DNA from: Desulfobacterales bacterium
GTDB taxonomy: Bacteria; Desulfobacterota; Desulfobacteria; Desulfobacterales; Desulfobacteraceae
DNA length: 5,681 nt
Assembly: GCA_022361315.1 (NCBI GenBank)
Contig: JAKSBB010000323.1
Span: forward strand, 1 to 5,681
Direction: 5' to 3'
Shown: positions 1-5,681 of the stretch, piece by piece
Numbering within the stretch: the first letter of the stretch is position 1
How the letters are laid out: each line of letters opens with the position of its first letter
The notes under the pieces: generated by a model
Databases searched by the model: none
What the model saw: only the letters and a program-made list of their open reading frames with translations
What the model was told of the DNA's origin: nothing
Made by a program: the position numbers and the translations under genes

Positions 1-366
1 CGGACCCATGACCAGGGCGGAATTATGTGCCGGGGCTGCGGATGCGATCTGCTTGCCCGCCGTGCCGGGTGTCAGGAAGTTTTTCCGGTATTTTCCGAAC
101 CGCCGGGTGGTGCCGTAGGCCGTATGGATATCGTGCAGGGCATCGGCCAGGGTGTCGAAAATTTCGGCGTTTTCCAGGACGTGGAAGGCGGTCAGCGCCA
201 TTTTTTTCGCGGCCAGGGACTTGTATTCCTTGCAGGGGCTCACCAGACGCAGGCGGGTGCAGCCGAAGTTCATCATGGCCCGGCAGACCGAGCCGATGTT
301 GATGGGGCCCTGGGGCTGGACAAGAATGACGTAAAGATTGTCGCGGGGTGTTGTTTTATCGGTCAT
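1..366 (-). CDS. TrmJ-like SpoU/SPOUT-family RNA 2'-O-methyltransferase, partial (C-terminus outside window)
   Basis: The first 122 codons read from an ATG at 366 to the left edge without a stop. The protein has the N-terminal pattern of TrmJ/SpoU RNA methyltransferases: a strand with V-I-L-V-Q-P (13-18), then N23-I-G-S-V-C-R29-A-M-M-N-F-G (with the conserved Asn and Arg), L-R-L-V-S-P (39-44), F-D-T-L-A-D-A-L (70-77), Y-G-T-T-R-R (84-89) and A-L-V-M-G-P (117-122), which starts the SAM-binding knot. Family members use S-adenosylmethionine to methylate ribose 2'-OH groups, in TrmJ at tRNA position 32, in the cytoplasm. The rest of the knot is beyond the edge, so the exact target (tRNA or rRNA) cannot be fixed and I give no symbol. 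No strong Shine-Dalgarno sequence precedes the ATG. It starts 23 bases after the stop of the membrane-protein gene and is probably the last visible gene of that operon. Confidence 0.87.
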   Translation of the reverse strand, partial: MTDKTTPRDNLYVILVQPQGPINIGSVCRAMMNFGCTRLRLVSPCKEYKSLAAKKMALTAFHVLENAEIFDTLADALHDIHTAYGTTRRFGKYRKNFLTPGTAGKQIASAAPAHNSALVMGP

Positions 367-389
367 ATCTGTTTCAGTTTTTCTTGGGG

Positions 390-1490
390 TTAATCATTTC
401 TGCTGTTATTCGGGTACACCATATGAATGATCAGGGCACATTCAAGGCCGAAGGGCAGGTAACCGGCATAGCCCAGCACAGGCATTTCAAATATGTGAAA
501 GACCTGGACATAGGGTACGCTGTATTCCCACCGGGCAAGGCTGTACATGTTGAACAGCTCCCAGAAAAATCCGCAGCACAGGGCTGCCAGGGCATAGACC
601 GCCACTCGGGTATAATCCCCGGAAAAGACCGGGATAAAGGGGTGGGGCCGTTGGGTGTACAGGGCATGGCCCAGCAAAATAAAAAAAGGTGCCAGCCAGA
701 GGGTGAAAAACAGGGGATCCGGGAAAATGCCAATCAGGGCTAAGCTGAGACCGCCGACGGCCATGAGCAGGCTGCCGGCAATTCTACCGGAGAGCTGCGG
801 CAGGGCGGGCATGGCCCTGAATCCTTTATCCATCCGTTCAAAGGTCATCAGCCAGGCTTTCATACTCTCCACTCCCGGCAGTACCGTGGAGAAACTCAGG
901 GTGGCCAGAATAAAATAGGTGAACGCCGGATATTCGCTGCCCGTATAAAACCAGTTGGTCACAAAACGGTTCAGGTATTCAAACAGCCACCAGAAGGCGG
1001 CTGACACCGGAAACAGCAGCAAAAACTTCTTCGGTGCCTCGGTCAGGGGGCAGGTGCCGGACCGTCTGATCGACAGGGCGTTTATGCAGAGGATCAGGCT
1101 CAGCCACAGGGGGAAGAAGGTGTGGGGCTGCAGCGGTGCGAACCATTCCATCCGTGTCCAGGCCAGGCACCAGAAAAGAATCAACCCGGCAAAGGAGAGT
1201 TTTCCCCACCAGGGCAGGGGATGGTATTGGGGCTTCTTTTGTTCCGTCGGCTGATATGACCGGGCCGTCCGCACCATGGGCACCACGGTAAGCAGCACAA
1301 CAGCGATGATCAGGAAAAAGGCGGTGACGGAAAACGGGGCATGGCTGACGTGGATGGTTTTGGGGGGGAATGCCAGATAGGGCCGGATCTCACTTCCGGA
1401 TACGGCAATCCCGGCCAGGGGCAGGCCGATGATCAGGGCCAGGGGAACCCACCTGTCCCTGAGGATGCCGCCGATTGATTGAAACCACAT
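390..1490 (-). CDS. Polytopic membrane protein of unknown function with an internal duplication
   Basis: This 366-residue protein is rich in Leu, Phe, Trp and Pro. By eye it has about ten hydrophobic segments, near residues 15-31, 52-71, 96-112, 122-140, 154-172, 189-205, 237-256, 259-278, 295-313 and 334-357. I see no signal peptidase site and no catalytic motif of a named family, and I do not recognise the family. Two segments look like copies of one module: F166-W-W-L-F-E ... W180-F-Y ... L204-P-G-V-E208, and F309-W-E-L-F-N ... W321-E-Y ... L345-P-F-G-L-E350. The distance from the second Trp to the Leu-Pro is 24 residues in both. Aromatic-rich W-x-Y followed by P-x-E motifs distantly recall lycopene-cyclase-type membrane domains, but this is speculative. 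The start ATG lies 14 bases after the dtd stop, with only a weak AGAGAG upstream. It probably shares an mRNA with dtd and the methyltransferase. Confidence 0.8.
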   Translation of the reverse strand: MWFQSIGGILRDRWVPLALIIGLPLAGIAVSGSEIRPYLAFPPKTIHVSHAPFSVTAFFLIIAVVLLTVVPMVRTARSYQPTEQKKPQYHPLPWWGKLSFAGLILFWCLAWTRMEWFAPLQPHTFFPLWLSLILCINALSIRRSGTCPLTEAPKKFLLLFPVSAAFWWLFEYLNRFVTNWFYTGSEYPAFTYFILATLSFSTVLPGVESMKAWLMTFERMDKGFRAMPALPQLSGRIAGSLLMAVGGLSLALIGIFPDPLFFTLWLAPFFILLGHALYTQRPHPFIPVFSGDYTRVAVYALAALCCGFFWELFNMYSLARWEYSVPYVQVFHIFEMPVLGYAGYLPFGLECALIIHMVYPNNSRND

Positions 1491-1504
1491 GCCCGGAAGA
1501 CTCT

Positions 1505-1954
1505 CTAAACCCTGGGTTTGGATTCAAGCATCAGGGTGACAGGCCCCTGGTTGATCAGGGATACATCCATATTGGCCTGGAATTGCCCGGTCTGCACGTC
1601 AATGCCTGCTTCTGACGCCTTCTGTGCAAAATAGGTGTAGAGCCGTTCCGCTTCCGCAGGCGGGGCCGCTTCTGTGAACGAGGGGCGTCTGCCTTTGCGG
1701 CAGTCCCCCAGCAGGGTAAACTGAGACACCACCAGAAGTTCGCCACCCACATCCTTCAATGAGAGGTTCATCTTGCCCTGGTCATCTTCGAATATCCTCA
1801 GATGGATGATTTTGTCCACCAGGTAGTCCGCCTCTTTTTCCGTATCTCCTTTGCCGACGCCCAGGAGCACCATCAGGCCGTTGCCGATGCTGGAAATGGT
1901 GGTGTTATCCACTGACACGCCGGCGTTTTTTACGCGTTGTACGATTGCTTTCAT
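1505..1954 (-). CDS. dtd: D-aminoacyl-tRNA deacylase (DTD)
   Basis: The 149-residue protein is full length for the family (E. coli Dtd has 145). It hydrolyses D-amino acids, and mischarged glycine, from tRNA, recycling the tRNA and protecting translation in the cytoplasm. It begins with the family N-terminus M-K-A-I-V-Q-R-V and shows G-L-M-V-L-L-G-V (26-33), K-M-N-L-S (61-65), the signature S77-Q-F-T-L-L-G-D with R-R-P-S-F (89-93), and the Gly-Pro motif N135-Q-G137-P138-V-T. Where E. coli has N-D-G-P, this protein has N-Q-G-P. An upstream in-frame ATG would add 51 residues, but that stretch overlaps the PHP gene and has no family similarity. The ATG at 1954 gives the exact family start and follows a purine-rich AAGAGAG. 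The gene sits 34 bases after the PHP gene stop and 14 before the membrane-protein gene, probably in one operon. Confidence 0.96.
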   Translation of the reverse strand: MKAIVQRVKNAGVSVDNTTISSIGNGLMVLLGVGKGDTEKEADYLVDKIIHLRIFEDDQGKMNLSLKDVGGELLVVSQFTLLGDCRKGRRPSFTEAAPPAEAERLYTYFAQKASEAGIDVQTGQFQANMDVSLINQGPVTLMLESKPRV

Positions 1955-1988
1955 AGCAATTCCGTTCTCTCTTGATTGGTTACGATGG

Positions 1989-2843
1989 TCAGGGCATCGG
2001 CAGGATGCGGGGCTCGGGCCAGTCCGTGGGGAAGCCGAAATCCTTAAGCAACTGCACTGCCTGGGGAACAAATTGTCCGGCCTGATCTTTACTGTGGGCA
2101 TCATCACCGGGGATCACCGTGAGTTCCATCTGACGTGCCAGATCCAGAATCACCGGGGCCAGATAGGGACTGGATTCCCCCCGGGACAGGGGCCGCAGGT
2201 TAAAATCCAGCACGAGTCCCAGATCCTTGACCAGGGACAGGTTCCGTTTGATTTTTTCCATGACGGCAGGGCGCTGGAGACGTTGGACATAATCCGTATC
2301 ATAGATGCGGATCAGGTCGAAGTGCCCCACCACAAAGGGGCGGAGGGACTGAATCATCTCGTACTGGGCATCGAAATAGGCCAGGTACATGGCCTCCACC
2401 GAACCCAGGTCTTCTGCAATTTTGTTGTAGGTCTCTGCAGAATAGTCAAGACAGACATCGTTGATATGGTGGACCGACCCCACGATGTAGTCCGGCTGAT
2501 ACCGGTCGATCAGTTCCCGGACCTGGTCCTGATATCCCGTAATGGTTTCTGTTTCAAAGGCCCGCAGGATTTGTATTTTATCCTTGTAGACGTTCTGCAG
2601 CCGTTCAAGTTCTTCAAAATACCGGGCGAAGTTTTTCTGAAGGTCTTCGGCACTCAGCCCCTTTTTGATTTCATCCGGATAGAGAAATCCGTCATGGGCC
2701 GGGGGCATATGCTCACTGATGCCCACCGTTGTGAATCCTTTGGCGATATAGGCCTGAATCATCTCTTCCAGGGTGTTGTCCGCATGGTTGCAGAATTGAC
2801 CGGAATGTCCGCCGTGCAATGATATAAGTGTTGGTGTTTCCAT
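1989..2843 (-). CDS. PHP-domain phosphoesterase, histidinol-phosphatase (HisJ/HisK) type
   Basis: The 284-residue protein fits the PHP (polymerase and histidinol phosphatase) metal-dependent phosphoesterases. In order it shows H10-G-G-H13-S near F-C-N-H20; S-E-H45 with M-P-P (the family's T-E-H); F-E97-T-E99 where relatives have G-x-E; G122-S-V-H125-H; G173-H174-F-D176; F-N-L-R-P-L near 214-219; and G-D-D248-A-H250. These His, Asp and Glu residues would bind a multinuclear metal centre. The first motif is H-G-G-H rather than the usual H-x-H. Histidinol phosphatases perform the penultimate histidine step. No his gene is adjacent, so histidinol phosphate as substrate is unproven and I give no symbol. 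The start is fixed by an in-frame TAG at 2853-2855, four codons upstream, and by His10 being close to the N-terminus. No Shine-Dalgarno sequence is visible. It is the first gene of the probable PHP-dtd-membrane protein-methyltransferase operon. Confidence 0.88.
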   Translation of the reverse strand: METPTLISLHGGHSGQFCNHADNTLEEMIQAYIAKGFTTVGISEHMPPAHDGFLYPDEIKKGLSAEDLQKNFARYFEELERLQNVYKDKIQILRAFETETITGYQDQVRELIDRYQPDYIVGSVHHINDVCLDYSAETYNKIAEDLGSVEAMYLAYFDAQYEMIQSLRPFVVGHFDLIRIYDTDYVQRLQRPAVMEKIKRNLSLVKDLGLVLDFNLRPLSRGESSPYLAPVILDLARQMELTVIPGDDAHSKDQAGQFVPQAVQLLKDFGFPTDWPEPRILPMP

Positions 2844-2851
2844 GGGCGGAA

Positions 2852-2878
2852 TCTATACTGAACCGGGCTAAAAATCAA
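2852..2878 (-). promoter_or_regulatory. Possible sigma70-like promoter for the PHP-dtd operon
   Basis: On the minus strand TTGATT (2873-2878) is followed after 15 bases by TATAGA (2852-2857). Both hexamers are reasonable, but the spacer is shorter than the ideal 17. The start of transcription would fall about at the ATG at 2843, which would explain the lack of a ribosome binding site. This is inference from sequence pattern only. Confidence 0.3.
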
Positions 2879-2900
2879 GGAAACACCGCCCCTGCCACCA

Positions 2901-3542
2901 TCACCATTTGGGAACAGTATCAAGTATGGAGCGAATTCTATCGGCCAGCTTCTTTGTGGATACAGGCTTACGTATGAAATCTCTAATTCCCATAGTCAAT
3001 GCCATCTCCAGAGTAAAGTTTTCACTATACCCGGTGAACATAATGATCGGGATGTCTGGACGAATGGACAGTATTTCAGAAGCCAATTCTTCACCGGTCA
3101 TTTTGGGCATTGTCATATCGGTAATCACAAGATCAAAATTGCCCGGGGATTCATGAAACATTCCCAATGCAGCCGTGGGATCGGTCTCCGGCATAACTTT
3201 GTACCCAATTTTTTCAAGATAGGTTTTTAGAAGATTAAGAATAGCAGTCTCATCGTCCACAATGAGAATCCTCTCCGTTGGATGCGGCGAAGATTTCCCC
3301 ACAGGCAATGGATGGGGGGGCGTTCTCACTGCAGAGCTGTCTACCGGTAGATGCACTTTGAATTCCGTTCCCTCACCGGGGATACTTTGTACCTCAATAT
3401 GGCTGTTTAGGCGTTTTGCGATACCATGAGTGATTGAAGCTCCCATACCCGTTCCTATACCTTTTTCCCGTGTTGCAACACCCACTGCTTCGCCCGGAAG
3501 AACTGCACCATTGGCTATGATGGGCCCCATCCGGTCATGCAC
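2901..3542 (-). CDS. Truncated hybrid histidine kinase: end of ATPase domain plus receiver domain (probable pseudogene)
   Basis: The open frame encodes 213 residues from a GTG at 3542. Residues 24-67 match only the last part of a histidine-kinase HATPase domain: T-R-E-K-G-I-G-T-G-M-G (the G2 box), I-T-H-G-I-A-K, then I-E-V-Q-S-I-P-G-E-G-T-E-F (G3 region). The dimerisation helix with its His, the N box and the D-x-G-x-G box are missing, and residues 1-23 match nothing I recognise in any frame. After a Pro-rich linker, a receiver domain covers about 90-208, with acidic D96-D97, phospho-acceptor D142 (T-D-M-T-M-P), T170 and K192-P all present. It cannot work as a kinase. It could act only as a phospho-receiver, perhaps as a sink or partner of another kinase. 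The start codon has no Shine-Dalgarno sequence; an internal ATG (codon 33) has AGGA six bases upstream. It lies 31 bases after the aminotransferase stop, same strand. Most likely a deletion relic. Confidence 0.75.
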   Translation of the reverse strand: MHDRMGPIIANGAVLPGEAVGVATREKGIGTGMGASITHGIAKRLNSHIEVQSIPGEGTEFKVHLPVDSSAVRTPPHPLPVGKSSPHPTERILIVDDETAILNLLKTYLEKIGYKVMPETDPTAALGMFHESPGNFDLVITDMTMPKMTGEELASEILSIRPDIPIIMFTGYSENFTLEMALTMGIRDFIRKPVSTKKLADRIRSILDTVPKW

Positions 3543-3573
3543 AGTGGCATGTTGACATAATAAAAATGGATGA

Positions 3574-4782
3574 TCAGTGATATTTCAAACTCTGGCAGCT
3601 TTTCCGTATGCGATTACAACCGTCTTTAATTGACGCCAGATCTGTAGCATAAGAAAACCGGATATGCCCGGGGCTTCCGAATGCAGATCCCGGTACGGCT
3701 GCCACCCCGGCATGTTCAATAAGAAAGGTGGCTAATTCCGCATCGCTGCGAATTACTTTGCCTTCCGGTGTTTCCTTCCCAAATATCTCGTTGCAGGATG
3801 GAAAAGCGTAAAAGGCACCTTCGGGCAAATCGCACTTGAACCCTGGAATTTGATTGAGTAAACCCACCATAAGGTCGCGACGTTTCCGGTAAGTCTCGTT
3901 GTTTTTCTGAATGAACTTATCTTCCCCTTTGAGTGCAGCCAGTGCTGCAGCCTGCCCTATGGCGGATGGACAAGAGGTGGACTGTGACTGGACGATATTC
4001 ATTGCTTTAATCAAGGATTTCGGCCCACCTGCATAACCGATGCGCCATCCGGTCATACAATATGCCTTTGACACACCATTTATGGTAAGGGTGCGGGCTT
4101 GGTACTCCGGACCAAGTTGGGCAAATGTTGAAAATGGATTTTCGGCATCCGAATAAATAAGGTGCTCATAAATATCATCACTCATTATCCAGACGCGCGG
4201 GTAATCCGAAAGTATTTCTGCCAGTGCAATGAGTTCATTTTTGCTATACACGGCGCCGGAAGGGTTCGATGGCGAATTCAGAATTAACCAGCGTGTGTTT
4301 TCGTTTAATCTGGGTTTCAGTTTATCAGGCGTCAATTTAAACCCATCTGATTGGCTGCATTCAATTATAATTGGCAAGCCGCCGGACAGTGTTGCCATAT
4401 CGGGATAACTGACCCAGTATGGGGCAGGAATGAGTATTTCATCACCCGGATTAACCGTTGCCGTAAACGCATTATAGAGCATCTGTTTGGCTCCGGTTCC
4501 GACAATAACCTCTTCGGGGGAATACGTTAAATGGTTCTCATTTTGAAATTTTTCTAGAACCGCCTCTTTTAATTCCTGTGTCCCTCCTACCGCAGTATAA
4601 CGTGTTTGACCTTCCTTGATTGCCCTTATCGCTTCCTCTTTTATATGGTCGGGTGTCTCAAAATCCGGTTCTCCCGGTGCCAACGAGATAATATCTTTTC
4701 CTTCTGACTTAAGTTTTCCGGCCAATGCCATTACAGCAAAGGTGGGGGAGGGAGGGACTGCGTCTAATCTATTTGCCAACAT
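3574..4782 (-). CDS. Aspectually complete class Ib aspartate/acidic aminotransferase (PLP-dependent)
   Basis: The 402-residue protein is full length for class I fold-type I aminotransferases, subgroup Ib. These transfer the amino group of aspartate to 2-oxoglutarate, and some accept prephenate. PLP residues are all visible: W123 in A-P-Y-W-V-S-Y-P, N173-P-S-G, D202 and Y205 in S-D-D-I-Y-E-H, the Schiff-base lysine K239 in N-G-V-S-K-A-Y, then M-T-G-W-R-I-G-Y-A-G-G-P. R375 in H-I-R-F-S-Y-A-T would bind the substrate alpha-carboxylate. K99 in G-A-K-Q sits where Thermus-type enzymes carry the lysine that favours acidic substrates. The wording of N-S-P-S-N-P-S-G, Q-S-Q-S-T-S and P-E-G-A-F-Y recalls alphaproteobacterial enzymes, suggesting possible transfer. 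The start ATG at 4782 has a good AAGAGGT five bases upstream (4788-4794). It is transcribed divergently from the LysR gene, which probably regulates it. Physiological substrate is not decided. Confidence 0.93.
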   Translation of the reverse strand: MLANRLDAVPPSPTFAVMALAGKLKSEGKDIISLAPGEPDFETPDHIKEEAIRAIKEGQTRYTAVGGTQELKEAVLEKFQNENHLTYSPEEVIVGTGAKQMLYNAFTATVNPGDEILIPAPYWVSYPDMATLSGGLPIIIECSQSDGFKLTPDKLKPRLNENTRWLILNSPSNPSGAVYSKNELIALAEILSDYPRVWIMSDDIYEHLIYSDAENPFSTFAQLGPEYQARTLTINGVSKAYCMTGWRIGYAGGPKSLIKAMNIVQSQSTSCPSAIGQAAALAALKGEDKFIQKNNETYRKRRDLMVGLLNQIPGFKCDLPEGAFYAFPSCNEIFGKETPEGKVIRSDAELATFLIEHAGVAAVPGSAFGSPGHIRFSYATDLASIKDGCNRIRKSCQSLKYH

Positions 4783-4828
4783 GTGTTACCTCTTTATTTT
4801 GTTTTTCTGGTTCTGCAGATGGGTGGTA

Positions 4829-4858
4829 AATATTTATTGAAAATGGATGGCGTGTCTA
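4829..4858 (-). promoter_or_regulatory. Probable promoter of the aminotransferase gene
   Basis: On the minus strand TAGACA (4853-4858, five of six matches to TTGACA) is followed after 18 bases by AATATT (4829-4834, four of six matches to TATAAT). Transcription would start near 4822, leaving about a 40-base leader with the AAGAGGT ribosome site. It overlaps the opposing lysR promoter. Confidence 0.42.
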
Positions 4859-4869
4859 ATATATTTATT
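4830..4869. repeat. Direct repeat ATATTTATT in the divergent promoter region
   Basis: ATATTTATT occurs at 4830-4838 and again at 4861-4869. The copies are 31 bases apart, close to three helical turns, so a protein could meet both on the same DNA face. They overlap the -10/-35 elements proposed for both promoters. In AT-rich DNA a nine-base repeat may be chance; a LysR-type binding role is inference. Confidence 0.4.
4837..4865 (+). promoter_or_regulatory. Probable promoter of the LysR-type regulator gene
   Basis: TTGAAA (4837-4842) and TATATT (4860-4865) are separated by exactly 17 bases, and each matches the sigma70 consensus at five of six positions. Transcription would start near 4872, giving about a 40-base leader before the ATG at 4912. 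It overlaps the promoter facing the other way, so regulator binding could control both. Confidence 0.5.
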
Positions 4870-4884
4870 CATAACTATTAATAT
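4861..4884. promoter_or_regulatory. Imperfect inverted repeat, candidate LysR-type operator
   Basis: ATATTTA (4861-4867) and TTAATAT (4878-4884) form an inverted repeat with one mismatch around a ten-base centre. LysR-type proteins usually bind interrupted dyads of the T-N11-A form near their own start, and this dyad covers the lysR -10 element. The region is very AT-rich, so the match is weak evidence alone. Confidence 0.33.
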
Positions 4885-4911
4885 GTTTTGTATATCAACC
4901 AGGGGTATTGA

Positions 4912-5681
4912 ATGGAGTTAAGACACATAAAATATTTTGTCACAGTTGCAGAAGAGCTCCATTTCGGGAGAGCCGCTTCCCGCTTAAATATTTCTCAGCC
5001 CCCCCTGAGCCAGCAAATCCAAAACTTAGAGTATGAACTGGGCACCAAACTGTTTTTCAGGACAAAACGCGAGGTTTCCCTGACAAAATCAGGTGAACTG
5101 CTTTTAAGAGAGGCATATCAGCTATTAGAGCAGGCCAAACGAATCAAACGCATTGCTAAACGTTCTGAAGCCGGAGAGATTGGTGAAATAAGAATTGGGA
5201 TTATTACGTCCGCATGTTTTGAGGTATTACCAACCATACTGGATAGATTACGAAAGACACACCCGAAGGTCGGATTTAACGTCAAAGAATACGATACTGC
5301 AGATGCACTACCGGCAATTGCGGATGGGGTGTTGGATGTGGGTTTGGTGCGCGTTAATAAAGTGAACCCGCCTTTAAAAAATCGTCCGTTAAAGGATGAT
5401 TACATGGTATTGGCTCTACCTGAGGGGCATCACTTAATCTCAAAAGATAAAGTGGGTGTTGCTGACATTAAAAATGAAACATTTATCATGTTCGCCCGGG
5501 ACGTGTCCCCATTGTTTTATGATTCAATAATGGGCGTTTTGAGAAATCAGGGTCTGATTCCGGAACTGGTTCATACAACAAATTCTATTCAGACTCAAAT
5601 CGCTTTTGTCGGCTCGGGCCTCGGCGTTGCCTTGGTACCATCAACAACAAAACGACAAAATATTCCTGGTATTGTTTATAG
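4912..5681 (+). CDS. LysR-family transcriptional regulator (BenM/CatM-like subgroup), partial (C-terminus outside window)
   Basis: An open frame runs 256 codons from the ATG at 4912 to the right edge; the family is usually about 300 residues, so roughly 85% is present. The N-terminal winged helix-turn-helix is typical: M-E-L-R-H-I-K-Y-F-V, H17-F-G-R-A-A-S-R-L, I-S-Q-P-P-L-S-Q-Q-I, L-E-Y-E-L-G, and L-F-F-R-T with L-T-K-S-G. A linker helix (about 60-90) leads into the effector-binding domain from about 91 (I-R-I-G-I-I-T-S, L-D-V-G-L-V-R near 140, and G-S-G-L-G-V-A-L-V-P). The E-E-L-H-F-G-R-A-A start is common in regulators of aromatic-acid breakdown, but the inducer cannot be inferred. AGGGG lies six bases before the ATG (4901-4905). 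The gene is divergent from the aminotransferase across 129 bases, so it probably regulates that gene and itself by binding the spacer. Its DNA is AT-richer than the left block. Confidence 0.93.
   Translation, partial: MELRHIKYFVTVAEELHFGRAASRLNISQPPLSQQIQNLEYELGTKLFFRTKREVSLTKSGELLLREAYQLLEQAKRIKRIAKRSEAGEIGEIRIGIITSACFEVLPTILDRLRKTHPKVGFNVKEYDTADALPAIADGVLDVGLVRVNKVNPPLKNRPLKDDYMVLALPEGHHLISKDKVGVADIKNETFIMFARDVSPLFYDSIMGVLRNQGLIPELVHTTNSIQTQIAFVGSGLGVALVPSTTKRQNIPGIVY

Noticed and set aside
25..393. Plus-strand open frame opposite the methyltransferase
   Set aside because: It is the complement of a strongly conserved SpoU/TrmJ N-terminal region and shows no protein motifs of its own.
348..743. 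Plus-strand 131-residue open frame opposite the membrane-protein gene
   Set aside because: The minus strand encodes a continuous hydrophobic protein with repeated motifs, whereas this frame has no recognisable features.
1507..1519. Perfect palindrome AAACCC-T-GGGTTT over the dtd stop codon as a terminator
   Set aside because: The stem would be about five pairs with a tiny loop and has no following T-run in the direction of transcription. The next gene starts 14 bases after the stop, so termination here is unlikely.
1955..2107. 51-residue N-terminal extension of Dtd
   Set aside because: The extension overlaps the end of the PHP gene in another frame and has no family match. The internal ATG at 1954 reproduces the usual Dtd start.
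1851..2822. Long plus-strand open frame of 323 residues opposite the PHP and dtd genes
   Set aside because: It lies antisense to two genes with clear family motifs, has no recognisable domain, and its openness follows from the GC-biased third positions of the real genes.
2844..2900. Terminator between the receiver-domain gene and the PHP gene
   Set aside because: The minus strand has a G-rich stretch and then a short T-run, but no stem with complementary arms could be drawn by eye.
3543..3600. Missing kinase N-terminus continuing in another frame upstream of the GTG
   Set aside because: The same frame runs into a TGA just inside the aminotransferase end. Translating the other two minus frames across 3440-3600 gave no kinase motifs, so a simple frameshift does not restore the gene.

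Overview
The window looks like chromosomal DNA from a Gram-negative bacterium. The style of the PHP phosphoesterase, the GMG-type histidine-kinase remnant and the GC-rich left part suggest a member of Desulfobacterota (Desulfobacter-like). That placement is inference from remembered protein families, not a database result. Two blocks differ in character. Hand counts of single 60-base lines give 63% GC at 721-780, 60% at 1321-1380 and 52% at 2041-2100. On the right they give 53% at 4021-4080, 35% at 4501-4560 and 42% at 5521-5580.

Left block (1-2843, all minus strand, read right to left): a PHP-domain phosphoesterase of histidinol-phosphatase type, then dtd (D-aminoacyl-tRNA deacylase), a polytopic membrane protein of unknown function, and the N-terminal third to half of a TrmJ-like SPOUT RNA 2'-O-methyltransferase that runs off the left edge. 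Gaps of 34, 14 and 23 bases and no visible terminators suggest one operon. Two of the four genes act on tRNA: Dtd removes D-amino acids from charged tRNA and TrmJ-like enzymes methylate tRNA. The membrane protein carries two copies of a motif-bearing module and is the least explained gene here.

Middle (2901-3542, minus): the C-terminal remnant of a hybrid histidine kinase. It keeps only the last part of the ATPase domain, followed by a receiver domain whose key residues are all present. It lies 31 bases downstream of the aminotransferase and is probably a truncated relic, though the receiver could still be made.

Right block (3574-5681): a class Ib aspartate aminotransferase on the minus strand and a divergent LysR-type regulator on the plus strand, cut by the right edge. 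Their 129-base spacer holds two overlapping, oppositely directed sigma70-like promoters and AT-rich repeats. This is the classical layout in which a LysR protein controls its divergent neighbour and itself. The aminotransferase resembles alphaproteobacterial enzymes, and the block may have been acquired by transfer.

I do not see a CRISPR array, RNA gene, insertion sequence, or a clear new defence or mobile system. The most unusual items are the duplicated membrane protein, the PHP enzyme's altered first metal motif, and the kinase remnant.
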